64,000 nucleotides of DNA, from positions 103,561 through 167,560 of the forward strand of contig NZ_DIIM01000021.1 of assembly GCF_002420705.1 (NCBI RefSeq), in the 5' to 3' direction. Made by a program: the position numbers and the translations under genes. Below are positions 17,595 through 25,562 of this stretch, piece after piece; positions within the stretch are counted from its first letter, which is position 1; every line of letters begins with the position of its first letter. The notes below the pieces were generated by a model, which did not search any database, was not told the DNA's origin, and saw nothing but the letters and a program-made list of their open reading frames with translations. Source of the stretch: Sphingobacterium sp. UBA5670. GTDB lineage: Bacteria > Bacteroidota > Bacteroidia > Sphingobacteriales > Sphingobacteriaceae.

Positions 17595-18716
17595 TTAAGA
17601 CAATATTATCAGATCAACGTCTTCAGTAGACAGCTGTGCCAAAAGTTTGCTAAAAATGTCTTGAGCCAGTAAAATCCTCAAAAGGGATAGCCGCGGTTTT
17701 CCGATACAAACTGTAGTGATCTTGCGGGTTTCACACAGGGCGATGATCTCCTTGGCTACGCTTCGGCTTTCTACTTTGATAATTTCTCCACCAAGTTCTG
17801 TTGCCAATTTAAAATTATTGATCAGGTGCCGTTGCTTGTTCAACGCAATCCGATCTCCACGCTCTTTTGGCAACTGTACATATAGCAAAAACCAGCTGCT
17901 ATTGTAATATCCGGCCAATCGTGCAGTCTTTCGGATGACGTTTTTTGCTTTTATTTCATTGGAACTTATACAGGCCAAGAAACGCTCCTTTCGCACCCAT
18001 CGTTGGGGTTGAACTTCGGTCTCTACTTTCCGCTGGACCTGGGAAGCTACTTCCTTCAGTGCCATTTCCCGCAATTGCAGAATATGCTCGCTTTTAAAGA
18101 AATTTTGAAGTGCCGCCTGAATTTTTGAAGCATCGTAGATCTTGCCCGCTTTTAGACGAACAATAAGTTCCTCGGCAGTAAGGTCAATATTAACAACTTC
18201 GTCTGCAGAATCAATAACGCTGTCGGGAACTCTTTCTTGCACTTCGATCCCTGTAATCGCTTTGACTTCCTCGTTTAAACTCTCGATATGCTGGATATTA
18301 ACAGCACTGATTACGTTAATGCCCGCTTCGAGAATTTCTATGACATCCTGCCATCGTTTGGCATTTTTGCTACCTTCAATATTTGTATGCGCTAGCTCAT
18401 CGATAATGACAACCTCTGGATGTGAATTCAAAACAGCATAAAGATCCAGTTCCTCCAACTGTTTGCCTTTGTAAAAAAGATGACGCCGAGCAATAATGGG
18501 AATACCATCAAGCAATTGATGTGTTTCCTTTCGATTATGGGTCTCAATATAGCCGATACGCACATCGATTCCACCCTGTAAAAGTGTATGTGCATCCTGT
18601 AGCATGCGATATGTCTTTCCGACACCAGCACTCATTCCAATATAAAGTTTGAATCGGCCTCGTTTCGATTTCCGGATCAGATCCAGAAAATGCTCAGCGC
18701 TTTTCCTTTCTTCCAT
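17595..18716 (-). CDS. kdpD: KdpD N-terminal sensor protein (stand-alone, KdpD + Usp domains)
   Basis: The 373-residue protein contains only the cytoplasmic N-terminal part of KdpD. It has a Walker A GMSAGVGKTYRML (residues 28-40), a Walker B-like VVIIDELAHTN, and a C-terminal universal-stress-protein-like domain (about 245-373). Transmembrane and kinase domains of classical KdpD (about 890 aa) are missing and appear to be supplied by the next gene. KdpD senses K+ limitation. Stand-alone KdpD proteins of this size are common in Bacteroidota, so this is likely natural and not a truncation. Confidence 0.85.
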   Translation of the reverse strand: MEERKSAEHFLDLIRKSKRGRFKLYIGMSAGVGKTYRMLQDAHTLLQGGIDVRIGYIETHNRKETHQLLDGIPIIARRHLFYKGKQLEELDLYAVLNSHPEVVIIDELAHTNIEGSKNAKRWQDVIEILEAGINVISAVNIQHIESLNEEVKAITGIEVQERVPDSVIDSADEVVNIDLTAEELIVRLKAGKIYDASKIQAALQNFFKSEHILQLREMALKEVASQVQRKVETEVQPQRWVRKERFLACISSNEIKAKNVIRKTARLAGYYNSSWFLLYVQLPKERGDRIALNKQRHLINNFKLATELGGEIIKVESRSVAKEIIALCETRKITTVCIGKPRLSLLRILLAQDIFSKLLAQLSTEDVDLIILS

Positions 18717-18741
18717 TTTTAATACCTTTCATATTCAAAAG

Positions 18742-18771
18742 GTTCCTGCCGATCCAACACACGGCAGGAAC
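18742..18771 (-). terminator. Intra-operon hairpin between porin and kdpD
   Basis: A perfect 10-bp GC-rich inverted repeat (GTTCCTGCCG at 18742-18751, partner 18762-18771) lies in the 63-base gap after the porin gene. On the minus strand it is followed by a short CCTTTT run, so it may terminate part of the transcripts or protect the 3' end of the upstream mRNA. Confidence 0.6.
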
Positions 18772-18779
18772 GATTGTTT

Positions 18780-19865
18780 TTAAAAACTAACCGTAAGTGC
18801 AGTGACAGCTGTCACACTATTTTTAAGCAGCTTATTTGACCGATCAAGGAAAATAGCATCTTTATTCGTGAGGTTTCGCAACTCTGTACGCCAAAGTACA
18901 TTCGGAAGAATAGCATAATCTGCATTTAAAGAGTAGCCAAATGTTTGAAAGCCCTGAGCCGTTCCAGTAGAAACGATAACACCATGTTTATCGTTGTAAT
19001 ATTCTCCTCTTGCTGTTAAGCTGAATCTTTCGGTCGTTGCATATCGTGCAATTAACACGGGCGTGTACCATACGTTGTACGTTGAGCTCCCTTTTGCTTT
19101 TTGTTCGGCTCCAATATCAAATCCGAATGTAATGCCTAGCTTTTCGTTCACTTGATAGATTGCATACAGATTATGGAAATAACGCATCTGTCTTACACTA
19201 TCCGCTTTATCGCTGCCGATAAAAGAACCACTATTAATGGTCCATTTATCTGTCGGTTTATAGACCAATTGATGTCCAAATGCAGGCAAACTGCTGCCAT
19301 CCAAACGTTGAATCCGCTGCCAACCGTTTAAAACAAGCCCACTTAAAAACAGTTTTCCCGAAGCGGATGTATAAGATATTTTTGCGCCAGTTTCGAAATA
19401 GGGAGAATTATCCGCAAAAATACTTCTCGTTACAGTCCAATTGTCCTTTCCTATAGCGCTTTCGAAGCCCAAATGGGAAGAAAATATTCCGGCATCGATC
19501 CATAAATTATGTTTTTTCGAGAGGCGAACACCGGCATTTGCTTCATAAATATTTTTTAAGACACCGGGTTCCGCACTGTAGTTGGCATTCATATATGTAC
19601 CGACACCTAATGCAAGATTTGCACGGGTATTTGTCGTTTGGTACGTAGCTTTTAAAAGTGCCAAGTTTATGTTTACTTCATTCGTCCTGTTGTGACTATA
19701 TACAAAGCCTGGGCGTATATTTCCAATTGGATTGTTAAAGTCCCGAAGGTAATATGCTTCAAGGTAACCACTTATCGCCAATTTGGTAATTTGAGTCGTA
19801 TCTTGCTGTGCAAATAATTGTGTTGCCCCTGCGAGTAAACAGGCCAACATCGCTAGTTTTTTCAT
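18780..19865 (-). CDS. Outer-membrane beta-barrel porin in the kdp operon
   Basis: From ATG 19865 the protein has 361 residues; 15 extra residues in front are unlikely. A signal peptide (MKKLAMLACLLAGATQLFAQ) is followed by LAISGYLEAYYLRDFNNP and many alternating amphipathic strands with Tyr and Trp belts. The last residue is Phe (VTALTVSF), as BAM substrates require. It resembles the BBP2/OmpL-like porins often annotated simply as porin. Its place between kdpC and kdpD suggests K+ entry across the outer membrane, which is inference. Confidence 0.75.
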   Translation of the reverse strand: MKKLAMLACLLAGATQLFAQQDTTQITKLAISGYLEAYYLRDFNNPIGNIRPGFVYSHNRTNEVNINLALLKATYQTTNTRANLALGVGTYMNANYSAEPGVLKNIYEANAGVRLSKKHNLWIDAGIFSSHLGFESAIGKDNWTVTRSIFADNSPYFETGAKISYTSASGKLFLSGLVLNGWQRIQRLDGSSLPAFGHQLVYKPTDKWTINSGSFIGSDKADSVRQMRYFHNLYAIYQVNEKLGITFGFDIGAEQKAKGSSTYNVWYTPVLIARYATTERFSLTARGEYYNDKHGVIVSTGTAQGFQTFGYSLNADYAILPNVLWRTELRNLTNKDAIFLDRSNKLLKNSVTAVTALTVSF

Positions 19866-19912
19866 GTATATCGTTCTTGTAAAGTGTATGTCGATGACCC
19901 ACCAGGTCAATT

Positions 19913-20479
19913 TTATTTTTCAACTGTCTTCTCCAAAGCAATATTTAGTTCAAGGACATTGATTTTGCGAGGTCCAAATATATTCCATAAAGGCGCCTGA
20001 ACGTGAGCATCAACAAGCGAGTGTAAGCTATTTACCGATATACCTCTGGCTTTCGCAACACGATCAATTTGTATTTTTGCTGCTTCAACGGAGATATCGG
20101 GGTCCAAACCACTGCCACTGGCTGTCACCATGTCGACGGGTACCTGTGCACGTTGTATGGTCGGATTATGGACTAAAAATGTATCAATACGCGATTTCAC
20201 TTCCGAAAGATACTCTCCATTAGAGGGACCTTTATTGCTTCCACCCGATCCTGCGGCATTATAATCAACTGCTGAAGGACGCGACCAGAAATAATCATCT
20301 CTCGAAAAAGCCTGGCCAATGTTCCTATAATACATTTGCCCATTATATTGTAGCATTTCCCCTTTTCCATGATTGGGCGCTATTTGCGCTATCGCCCACA
20401 CAAGAGCTGGATATACAACTGAGAGCAGCAGCAATAAAATAATTGTAATTTTTATTGCCGGATATATATGTGTTTTCAT
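19913..20479 (-). CDS. kdpC: K+-transporting ATPase subunit C
   Basis: The 188-residue protein has one N-terminal membrane helix (IKITIILLLLLSVVYPALVWAIAQ) and the KdpC hallmarks FWSRPSAVDYNAAGSGGSN, ASGSGLDPDISVEAAKIQIDRVAKARG and LNIALEK. KdpC stabilises the KdpFABC complex and helps ATP and K+ binding. It follows kdpB with a 25-base gap. Length and motif order are normal. Confidence 0.95.
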   Translation of the reverse strand: MKTHIYPAIKITIILLLLLSVVYPALVWAIAQIAPNHGKGEMLQYNGQMYYRNIGQAFSRDDYFWSRPSAVDYNAAGSGGSNKGPSNGEYLSEVKSRIDTFLVHNPTIQRAQVPVDMVTASGSGLDPDISVEAAKIQIDRVAKARGISVNSLHSLVDAHVQAPLWNIFGPRKINVLELNIALEKTVEK

Positions 20480-20504
20480 CTTTGCTTATATTATTAAAAA
20501 TGTA

Positions 20505-22514
20505 TTAGATAAATAGTGAAACCAGTAGGTCTATAACCTTTATACCAATAAATGGAACGAGCACTCCACCAAGTCCAAAGACGAGTAGATTTCGCCGTAA
20601 CAATGCGCTTGCACCTATAGGTTTGTATGCCACTCCCTTTAATGCCAAAGGAATCAGTAATGGGATAATAATTGCGTTGAAGATGACCGCTGAAAGTATG
20701 GCGCTTTGTGGACTACTGAGCTGCATAATATTTAAACCTTGAAGTGCCGGTATTGCTGCAATAAACAAGGCCGGAATAATAGCAAAATATTTGGCGACAT
20801 CGTTTGCAATGCTGAACGTGGTCAGCGTACCCCGAGTCATCAACAATTGCTTACCTATCTCCACAACTTCAATCAATTTGGTTGGATCGTTGTCAAGATC
20901 GACCATGTTACCTGCCTCCTTTGCAGCTTGTGTACCACTATTCATCGCAACACCAACATCGGCTTGAGCAAGTGCTGGAGCATCGTTGGTACCATCCCCC
21001 ATCATCGCGACCAATCGTCCGTCAAGCTGTTCTTTTTTTATGTAGTTCATCTTGTCTTCAGGCTTGGCCTCAGCAATGAAATCATCCACTCCAGCTTTTT
21101 CGGCAATATATTTGGCCGTCAAAGGATTATCTCCCGTCACCATGACAGTCTTGATACCCATTTTTCGCAATCTTTCAAAGCGTTCATGAATCCCGGGTTT
21201 TATCACATCCTGCAATTCTATGACACCGAGCACCTGTTCATTCTCTGCAACGACCAATGGGGTTCCACCATTTTGAGAGATAAGCTTTACGCGTTCATCT
21301 ATTTCCTGAGGAAACAGATTTCCAGCCTTTACAATGATATTTCGAATAGCATCTGTTGCACCTTTACGAATACGTGTCTGTGCAAAGTCTATTCCCGAGC
21401 TACGGGTTTCGGCGGTAAACTTAATGAATGTAGGGTTTTCGACCTTATAGCTCGATGGGTTGACACCAGCTAATTCAACAATTGATTTTCCTTCAGGTGT
21501 TTCATCCGCCATGGAGCTCAATGTTGCTGCACGTACCATAGCTTCTTTCATGACGCCATCTGCGGGGTAAAAATTTGTCGCCTTACGATTTCCGATCGTA
21601 ATGGTTCCAGTTTTATCAAGCAACAAGACGTCAATATCACCTGCCGTTTCAACTGCCTTGCCACTTTTTGTAATAACATTTGCACGAAGTGCACGATCCA
21701 TTCCCGCGATACCAATTGCCGATAAAAGACCACCTATTGTTGTTGGAATCAGACAGACAAAAAGTGAAATAAACGAAGCAATAGTGATACCGACATTAGC
21801 ATAATCCGCAAATGGTTTTAAGGTCACGGTTACGATGATAAACACAAGTGTAAAACCTGCAAGAAGGATCGTTAAAGCAATCTCATTCGGTGTTTTTTGT
21901 CGGCTTGCCCCTTCGACCAAAGCAATCATCTTATCCAAGAAGCTTTCGCCCGGTTCTGTCGTCACTTGTACAACAATTCGGTCTGATAAGACCTTTGTAC
22001 CACCGGTAACCGAACTTTTATCTCCCCCAGCCTCTCGGATTACTGGTGCCGATTCCCCGGTTATTGCACTTTCATCAATGGTTGCCAATCCTTCAATAAT
22101 CTCGCCATCCAATGGAATTACATCCCCAGCCTGACAGACAAAGACATCATTTTTTTTCAATTGGGCGGAAGAAACTATTCGGCCATCACGCAGGGTTGCG
22201 GGGGTTTCCTCCCGTGTTTTACGCAAGCTGTCTGCTTGCGCTTTACCTCGGGCTTCTGCAATTGCCTCAGCAAAATTGCCAAAGAGCAAGGTCAAAAATA
22301 GAATAACAAATACCGTAAAATTATAACCCAGTGTACCTTGTGATTTTTCTCCAGTCATTATCCATAGACAGACCACAGCCATAATCATTGTTCCGATTTC
22401 TACTGTAAACATCACTGGGTTACGGAACATTATTTTAGGATTCAGCTTCACGAAAGATTGCTTTAATGCTTGTTGTACAAGTTCTTTCTGAAACAATGTT
22501 TGTTGATTGCTCAT
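20505..22514 (-). CDS. kdpB: K+-transporting P-type ATPase subunit B
   Basis: This 669-residue P-type ATPase has TGES (152-155, actuator domain), the phosphorylation site DKTGTIT (Asp300), the ATP-binding TPEGKSIVELA and KGATDAI segments, and MMGDGTNDAPAL in the P domain. It hydrolyses ATP to drive K+ uptake through KdpA. The Ser in TGESAPV, whose counterpart Ser162 is an inhibitory phosphorylation site in Escherichia coli, is conserved. It sits between kdpA and kdpC with 25-base gaps. Confidence 0.97.
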   Translation of the reverse strand: MSNQQTLFQKELVQQALKQSFVKLNPKIMFRNPVMFTVEIGTMIMAVVCLWIMTGEKSQGTLGYNFTVFVILFLTLLFGNFAEAIAEARGKAQADSLRKTREETPATLRDGRIVSSAQLKKNDVFVCQAGDVIPLDGEIIEGLATIDESAITGESAPVIREAGGDKSSVTGGTKVLSDRIVVQVTTEPGESFLDKMIALVEGASRQKTPNEIALTILLAGFTLVFIIVTVTLKPFADYANVGITIASFISLFVCLIPTTIGGLLSAIGIAGMDRALRANVITKSGKAVETAGDIDVLLLDKTGTITIGNRKATNFYPADGVMKEAMVRAATLSSMADETPEGKSIVELAGVNPSSYKVENPTFIKFTAETRSSGIDFAQTRIRKGATDAIRNIIVKAGNLFPQEIDERVKLISQNGGTPLVVAENEQVLGVIELQDVIKPGIHERFERLRKMGIKTVMVTGDNPLTAKYIAEKAGVDDFIAEAKPEDKMNYIKKEQLDGRLVAMMGDGTNDAPALAQADVGVAMNSGTQAAKEAGNMVDLDNDPTKLIEVVEIGKQLLMTRGTLTTFSIANDVAKYFAIIPALFIAAIPALQGLNIMQLSSPQSAILSAVIFNAIIIPLLIPLALKGVAYKPIGASALLRRNLLVFGLGGVLVPFIGIKVIDLLVSLFI

Positions 22515-22539
22515 TTTTAGAATTCTTTAATTTTATGTA

Positions 22540-24225
22540 TTACATGGAAAAATATTCCGCAAGTGGACCCAAAGCCAGAGTTGGGAAGAAAGAGAGTGCT
22601 GCGATAATCGCAATCACGGCAAATACCATCAAACCGAATGTACTGGTATCTGTTTTTAGCGTCCCCTCTCCCTCAGGTATGAATTTCTTCTCGGCCAACA
22701 ATCCCGCAATAGCTATAGGACCGATAATCGGTATAAATCGGCCGAGCATCAAGACGATACCCGTCGAGATATTCCACCAAATTGTATTGTCTCCAAGCCC
22801 TTCAAAGCCACTGCCATTGTTCGCTGCAGATGAGGTATATTCATATAATATTTCGCTAAAACCATGGAATCCGGGATTGTTTAATGTAGCAGCACCCTGG
22901 GCTGGAAATGCCGTAGCCAGTGCCGTACCGACAAGAATTAGAAAAGGATGGGCAAGGGCAACAATCATGGCGATTTTCATCTCCCGTGCCTCGACTTTCT
23001 TACCCATAAACTCTGGCGTACGCCCTACCATCAAGCCACTGATGAAAACAGCCAGTATAATAAAGATGAAGAAATTGAGTATGCCAGCTCCCACACCGCC
23101 ATAAAAGGCATTTACCATCATGGCTATCAGCTCGTTCATTCCAGATAAGGGCATATAACTATCATGCATCGAATTGACTGAACCTGTCGAAATCATCGTT
23201 GTAACAATACTCCAAAACCCCGATGCCGCTGCACCAATACGTATTTCTTTTCCCTCCATAGCGCCCATCGACGTGTCAATCCCCATCTGCGCAATAGCCG
23301 GATTTCCAGCCATTTCCATTTTTATATTTGGGATTGCCAGAATGAGAAAACCAATGGTCATCACAGCAAACATCATCCATGAAAATTTACGTTTGCGAAT
23401 AAAAAAGCCAAAGGCAAATATCATTGCCATCGGGATAATAAACTGGGCGATCATTTCCACCATGTTGGTCAAATAATTAGGATTCTCGAGTGGATGCGCA
23501 CTGTTCGCGCCAAAGAAACCACCCCCATTTGTGCCCAGATGTTTAATTGGGACAAAGGCTGCTACTGGTCCCCGGCTTACCTGTACAGTATCTCCGGTCA
23601 TTGTCACCATGCTGTCCTTACCTTCGAATGTCATAGGCATCCCTTGGAATACGAAAATGGTAGCAACCAACACAGAAAGAGGCAGTAAAATCCGTGTACA
23701 TGATTTCACAAAGAAATCATAAAAATTACCCAATTGGGTTGTTGTTTTATCCCTAAAAGCTTTGAAAATAACCACTGCCGCAGCCATTCCAATCGCCGCT
23801 GTCACGAACTGAAGAAACATGAGCCAAATTTGTCCGAGGTAGCTCACTCCAGATTCCCCAGAATAGTGCTGAAGGTTACAGTTGACCAAAAAGGATATGC
23901 TGGTATTAAAAGCCAGATCAGCAGTCATTCCTGGATTCCCATCTGGATTTAAAGGTAGATGTCCCATATTCATCAGAATAGCCATGCTCAACAAAAACCA
24001 GACTAAATTGATTGTCAAAAGAGCAACGAGATGCTGTTTCCAGGTCATCTGGAGACTAGGGTTAATTCCTGTCACACGATAAAAAAGTCGTTCCAAGGGT
24101 TGAAATAATGGATCTAACCAGGTCCTTTCATTGCCATATACCTTAGCTATATATTTCCCAAGGGGAAATCCGAGTAGCAATGTTACGATGAACATCACTA
24201 TGATTCCAAGAATCTCTGTATTCAT
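22540..24225 (-). CDS. kdpA: K+-transporting ATPase subunit A
   Basis: From ATG 24225 the protein has 561 residues, typical for KdpA; the longer reading adds 13 residues of unlikely sequence. It is a channel-like subunit with about ten TM helices and four selectivity-filter loops. Visible filter or loop motifs include VNCNLQHYSGE, GTNGGGFFGANSAHPLENP and SSAANNGSGFEG. The first filter reads NCN where E. coli has NTN. A 131-base gap, unusually long, separates it from kdpF. Confidence 0.96.
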   Translation of the reverse strand: MNTEILGIIVMFIVTLLLGFPLGKYIAKVYGNERTWLDPLFQPLERLFYRVTGINPSLQMTWKQHLVALLTINLVWFLLSMAILMNMGHLPLNPDGNPGMTADLAFNTSISFLVNCNLQHYSGESGVSYLGQIWLMFLQFVTAAIGMAAAVVIFKAFRDKTTTQLGNFYDFFVKSCTRILLPLSVLVATIFVFQGMPMTFEGKDSMVTMTGDTVQVSRGPVAAFVPIKHLGTNGGGFFGANSAHPLENPNYLTNMVEMIAQFIIPMAMIFAFGFFIRKRKFSWMMFAVMTIGFLILAIPNIKMEMAGNPAIAQMGIDTSMGAMEGKEIRIGAAASGFWSIVTTMISTGSVNSMHDSYMPLSGMNELIAMMVNAFYGGVGAGILNFFIFIILAVFISGLMVGRTPEFMGKKVEAREMKIAMIVALAHPFLILVGTALATAFPAQGAATLNNPGFHGFSEILYEYTSSAANNGSGFEGLGDNTIWWNISTGIVLMLGRFIPIIGPIAIAGLLAEKKFIPEGEGTLKTDTSTFGLMVFAVIAIIAALSFFPTLALGPLAEYFSM

Positions 24226-24356
24226 TTCTTTAATTGATTTGTATAAAAAGTGTATCATTACCAATCGTTAACTAACCTCAAGCCCCTTTTTCCCATTTCA
24301 TTGCAGGCTGCAGTGGCATTAGTATGCGTGACGATGTAGTATGAGCAATCTCGTTA

Positions 24357-24434
24357 TTAGAATTTTTCAGGCTTTAGAAGTACGTAACAGATATATCCAA
24401 AAACCAGTAGTGCTACAATAAATAAAGCTGTCAT
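24357..24434 (-). CDS. kdpF: K+-transporting ATPase subunit F (25 aa)
   Basis: This small reading frame encodes a single TM helix: MTALFIVALLVFGYICYVLL followed by KPEKF. The KPEKF ending is the hallmark of KdpF peptides, which stabilise the KdpABC complex in the membrane. Its ATG directly abuts the TAA of the upstream 125-aa gene (TAAATG on the minus strand), which implies translational coupling. Confidence 0.92.
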   Translation of the reverse strand: MTALFIVALLVFGYICYVLLKPEKF

Positions 24435-24812
24435 TTACTTTGATATTAATAGATTATGTATTTGTTGTCCTTTACGGATCTCTAAAAAAGGCACGGGCAA
24501 CCGAGCTTCGATTACTGTCCAGGTATGAACGGTACTGATGCGCTGAAGACCGCCTAAGGATCTTACAAAGAGGTTTTCCAAAATATATTTGACATAGTGG
24601 TTTCCACGGCCATAAATCGTTCCGAGAAACTCGATATGCTGACAGATTTTGTCTATGTTCCGCTCTGTACTCAAGTGTCGAAGATGATTGATAACAGCCT
24701 GCAGGGCACCTGCAAAATTGTGCTTCCGAAGCAAGAAATTAATCTCTGTTCGGATTTCCCTATAATGAAGGGCCATATACAAACCTGCCCTGTATTGATT
24801 TAATTTTTTCAT
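24435..24812 (-). CDS. Unrecognised 125-aa protein at the head of the kdp operon
   Basis: The ATG at 24812 gives MKKLNQYRAGLYMALHY; an in-frame TTG eight codons earlier is less likely. The protein is soluble and basic, with predicted helices throughout (REIRTEINFLLRKHNF, ALQAVINHLRHLSTERN). A central GTIYGRGNHYVKYILENLFVRSL is the most distinctive segment. There is no membrane helix. It touches kdpF with zero spacing, so it is surely made together with the transporter. I do not recognise the family; a regulatory or assembly role is only a guess. Confidence 0.7.
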   Translation of the reverse strand: MKKLNQYRAGLYMALHYREIRTEINFLLRKHNFAGALQAVINHLRHLSTERNIDKICQHIEFLGTIYGRGNHYVKYILENLFVRSLGGLQRISTVHTWTVIEARLPVPFLEIRKGQQIHNLLISK

Positions 24813-24839
24813 GTTATGAATAGAACTATACTTCAAAAT

Positions 24840-24962
24840 CTAACCGACATAGAGCTGAAAAATCATCGCGATAATCAACACCACTAATATGACCTTCGCT
24901 ATGCGGTCTCCCGATATATTGTGAGGGGAACCTGTGCCCTTATTTTCTTCCTTCTCTTTCAT
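24840..24962 (-). CDS. Micro-protein with one TM helix (40 aa)
   Basis: The frame begins with ATG at 24962, inside the last unit of a 14-bp tandem repeat, and ends with TAG at 24840. The product has a charged N-terminus (MKEKEENKGTGSPHN) and a C-terminal TM helix (AKVILVVLIIAMIFQLYVG). It lies 27 bases upstream of the 125-aa gene and on the same strand as kdpFABC, suggesting a small accessory membrane peptide. It has no homologue I can name. The clear charged/hydrophobic layout is the main support. Confidence 0.55.
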   Translation of the reverse strand: MKEKEENKGTGSPHNISGDRIAKVILVVLIIAMIFQLYVG

Positions 24963-25010
24963 ATTTTCTCTTTCATATTTTCTCTTTCATATTTTCTCTT
25001 TTATATTTTC
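24955..25010 (-). repeat. 14-bp tandem repeat x4 carrying overlapping start/stop codons
   Basis: Four head-to-tail 14-base units (24955-24968, 24969-24982, 24983-24996, 24997-25010) read GAAAATATGAAAGA on the minus strand; the fourth has ATA in place of ATG. Each complete unit holds a purine-rich stretch and an ATG. From 24990 and 24976 the frames read MKEKI then TGA, and each TGA overlaps the next ATG. The last ATG (24962) opens the 40-aa frame. The variant unit provides the TAA of the 28-aa frame. Confidence 0.9.
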
Positions 25011-25087
25011 TCAAAAAAATCCACCATTTTATAGAATAACCAGAAACAAAAAATTCCAGTTATGAAGAGTATGATTGTCATTACCAT
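25001..25087 (-). CDS. Micro-protein with one TM helix (28 aa)
   Basis: The frame opens with ATG at 25087 (a second in-frame ATG is at 25081) and ends at TAA 25001-25003, inside the tandem repeat. The product is almost entirely one hydrophobic helix (TIILFITGIFCFWLFYKMV) with a short charged tail (DFFEKI). It has the size and character of KdpF-like or other single-helix subunits and is the first translated element of the kdp operon. Support is the layout only. Confidence 0.5.
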   Translation of the reverse strand: MVMTIILFITGIFCFWLFYKMVDFFEKI

Positions 25088-25562
25088 TGTTAAATTTTAT
25101 TATTGATTCGCGATTTCTTTTTTTAAATTTCCAGTACATACTAGTAGCTGTGATAATCAGTCCTTTGGAGGGCTCTTGCCACATACTTTTCTTTTTCGTT
25201 CTGTTTCCATTTTTATTGTCATTTGTCCCATTAGGCCAAACCCTGTTCCATTATGTTAAAAAAAAACATAAAACACTGTTAATCAAGTTAAATGAAAATA
25301 TAGACAATAAAACAAAATTGGTTGATCCTATCATTTTGATAAGGTTATTTTATCAAAATGAGAATGATTATCCAGAAAGCTGAAGCGAAAGTTTGTGGAA
25401 AGATTCGAGAATGAAGATGAAAATAGGTGAGCTTGAGAAGGGCGGTAATGAGGAGCTTTGTGTAACAAATTTGCAAAGGAGCTTAATATTGTTGCCAAAA
25501 GTTCACATTAAAAATTATTTTAGGGATACTTAATTTAAAGAGACACTTATACAAATTTAACA
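25088..25562. other. Promoter-proximal intergenic region of the kdp operon
   Basis: About 475 AT-rich bases separate the divergent kdp operon and the DUF1080 gene. I find no exact TAnnTTTG box for the kdp direction, no recognisable c-di-AMP riboswitch and no convincing gene; a TTG-started hydrophobic frame at 25075-25383 on the plus strand lacks support. The kdp promoter must be here or close by. Confidence 0.4.

Noticed and set aside
20739..21473. Long plus-strand frame antisense to kdpB
   Set aside because: It mirrors the well-supported kdpB codons and has no domain or plausible start context.
22466..23104. Plus-strand frame antisense to kdpB/kdpA
   Set aside because: Shadow of the kdp genes; composition follows the opposite strand's codon pattern.
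24955..25010. Tandem 14-bp units considered as a CRISPR array
   Set aside because: There are no spacers; the units are directly head-to-tail and lie at the 5' end of an operon.
25075..25383. Plus-strand hydrophobic reading frame of about 100 residues upstream of the DUF1080 gene
   Set aside because: It starts with TTG, overlaps the 5' end of the opposite micro-ORF, has low-complexity AT-driven hydrophobicity and no recognisable motif or promoter.
25088..25562. Search for a c-di-AMP (ydaO-type) riboswitch before the kdp genes
   Set aside because: No recognisable conserved blocks or stable stem set were seen; a covariance-model search would be decisive.
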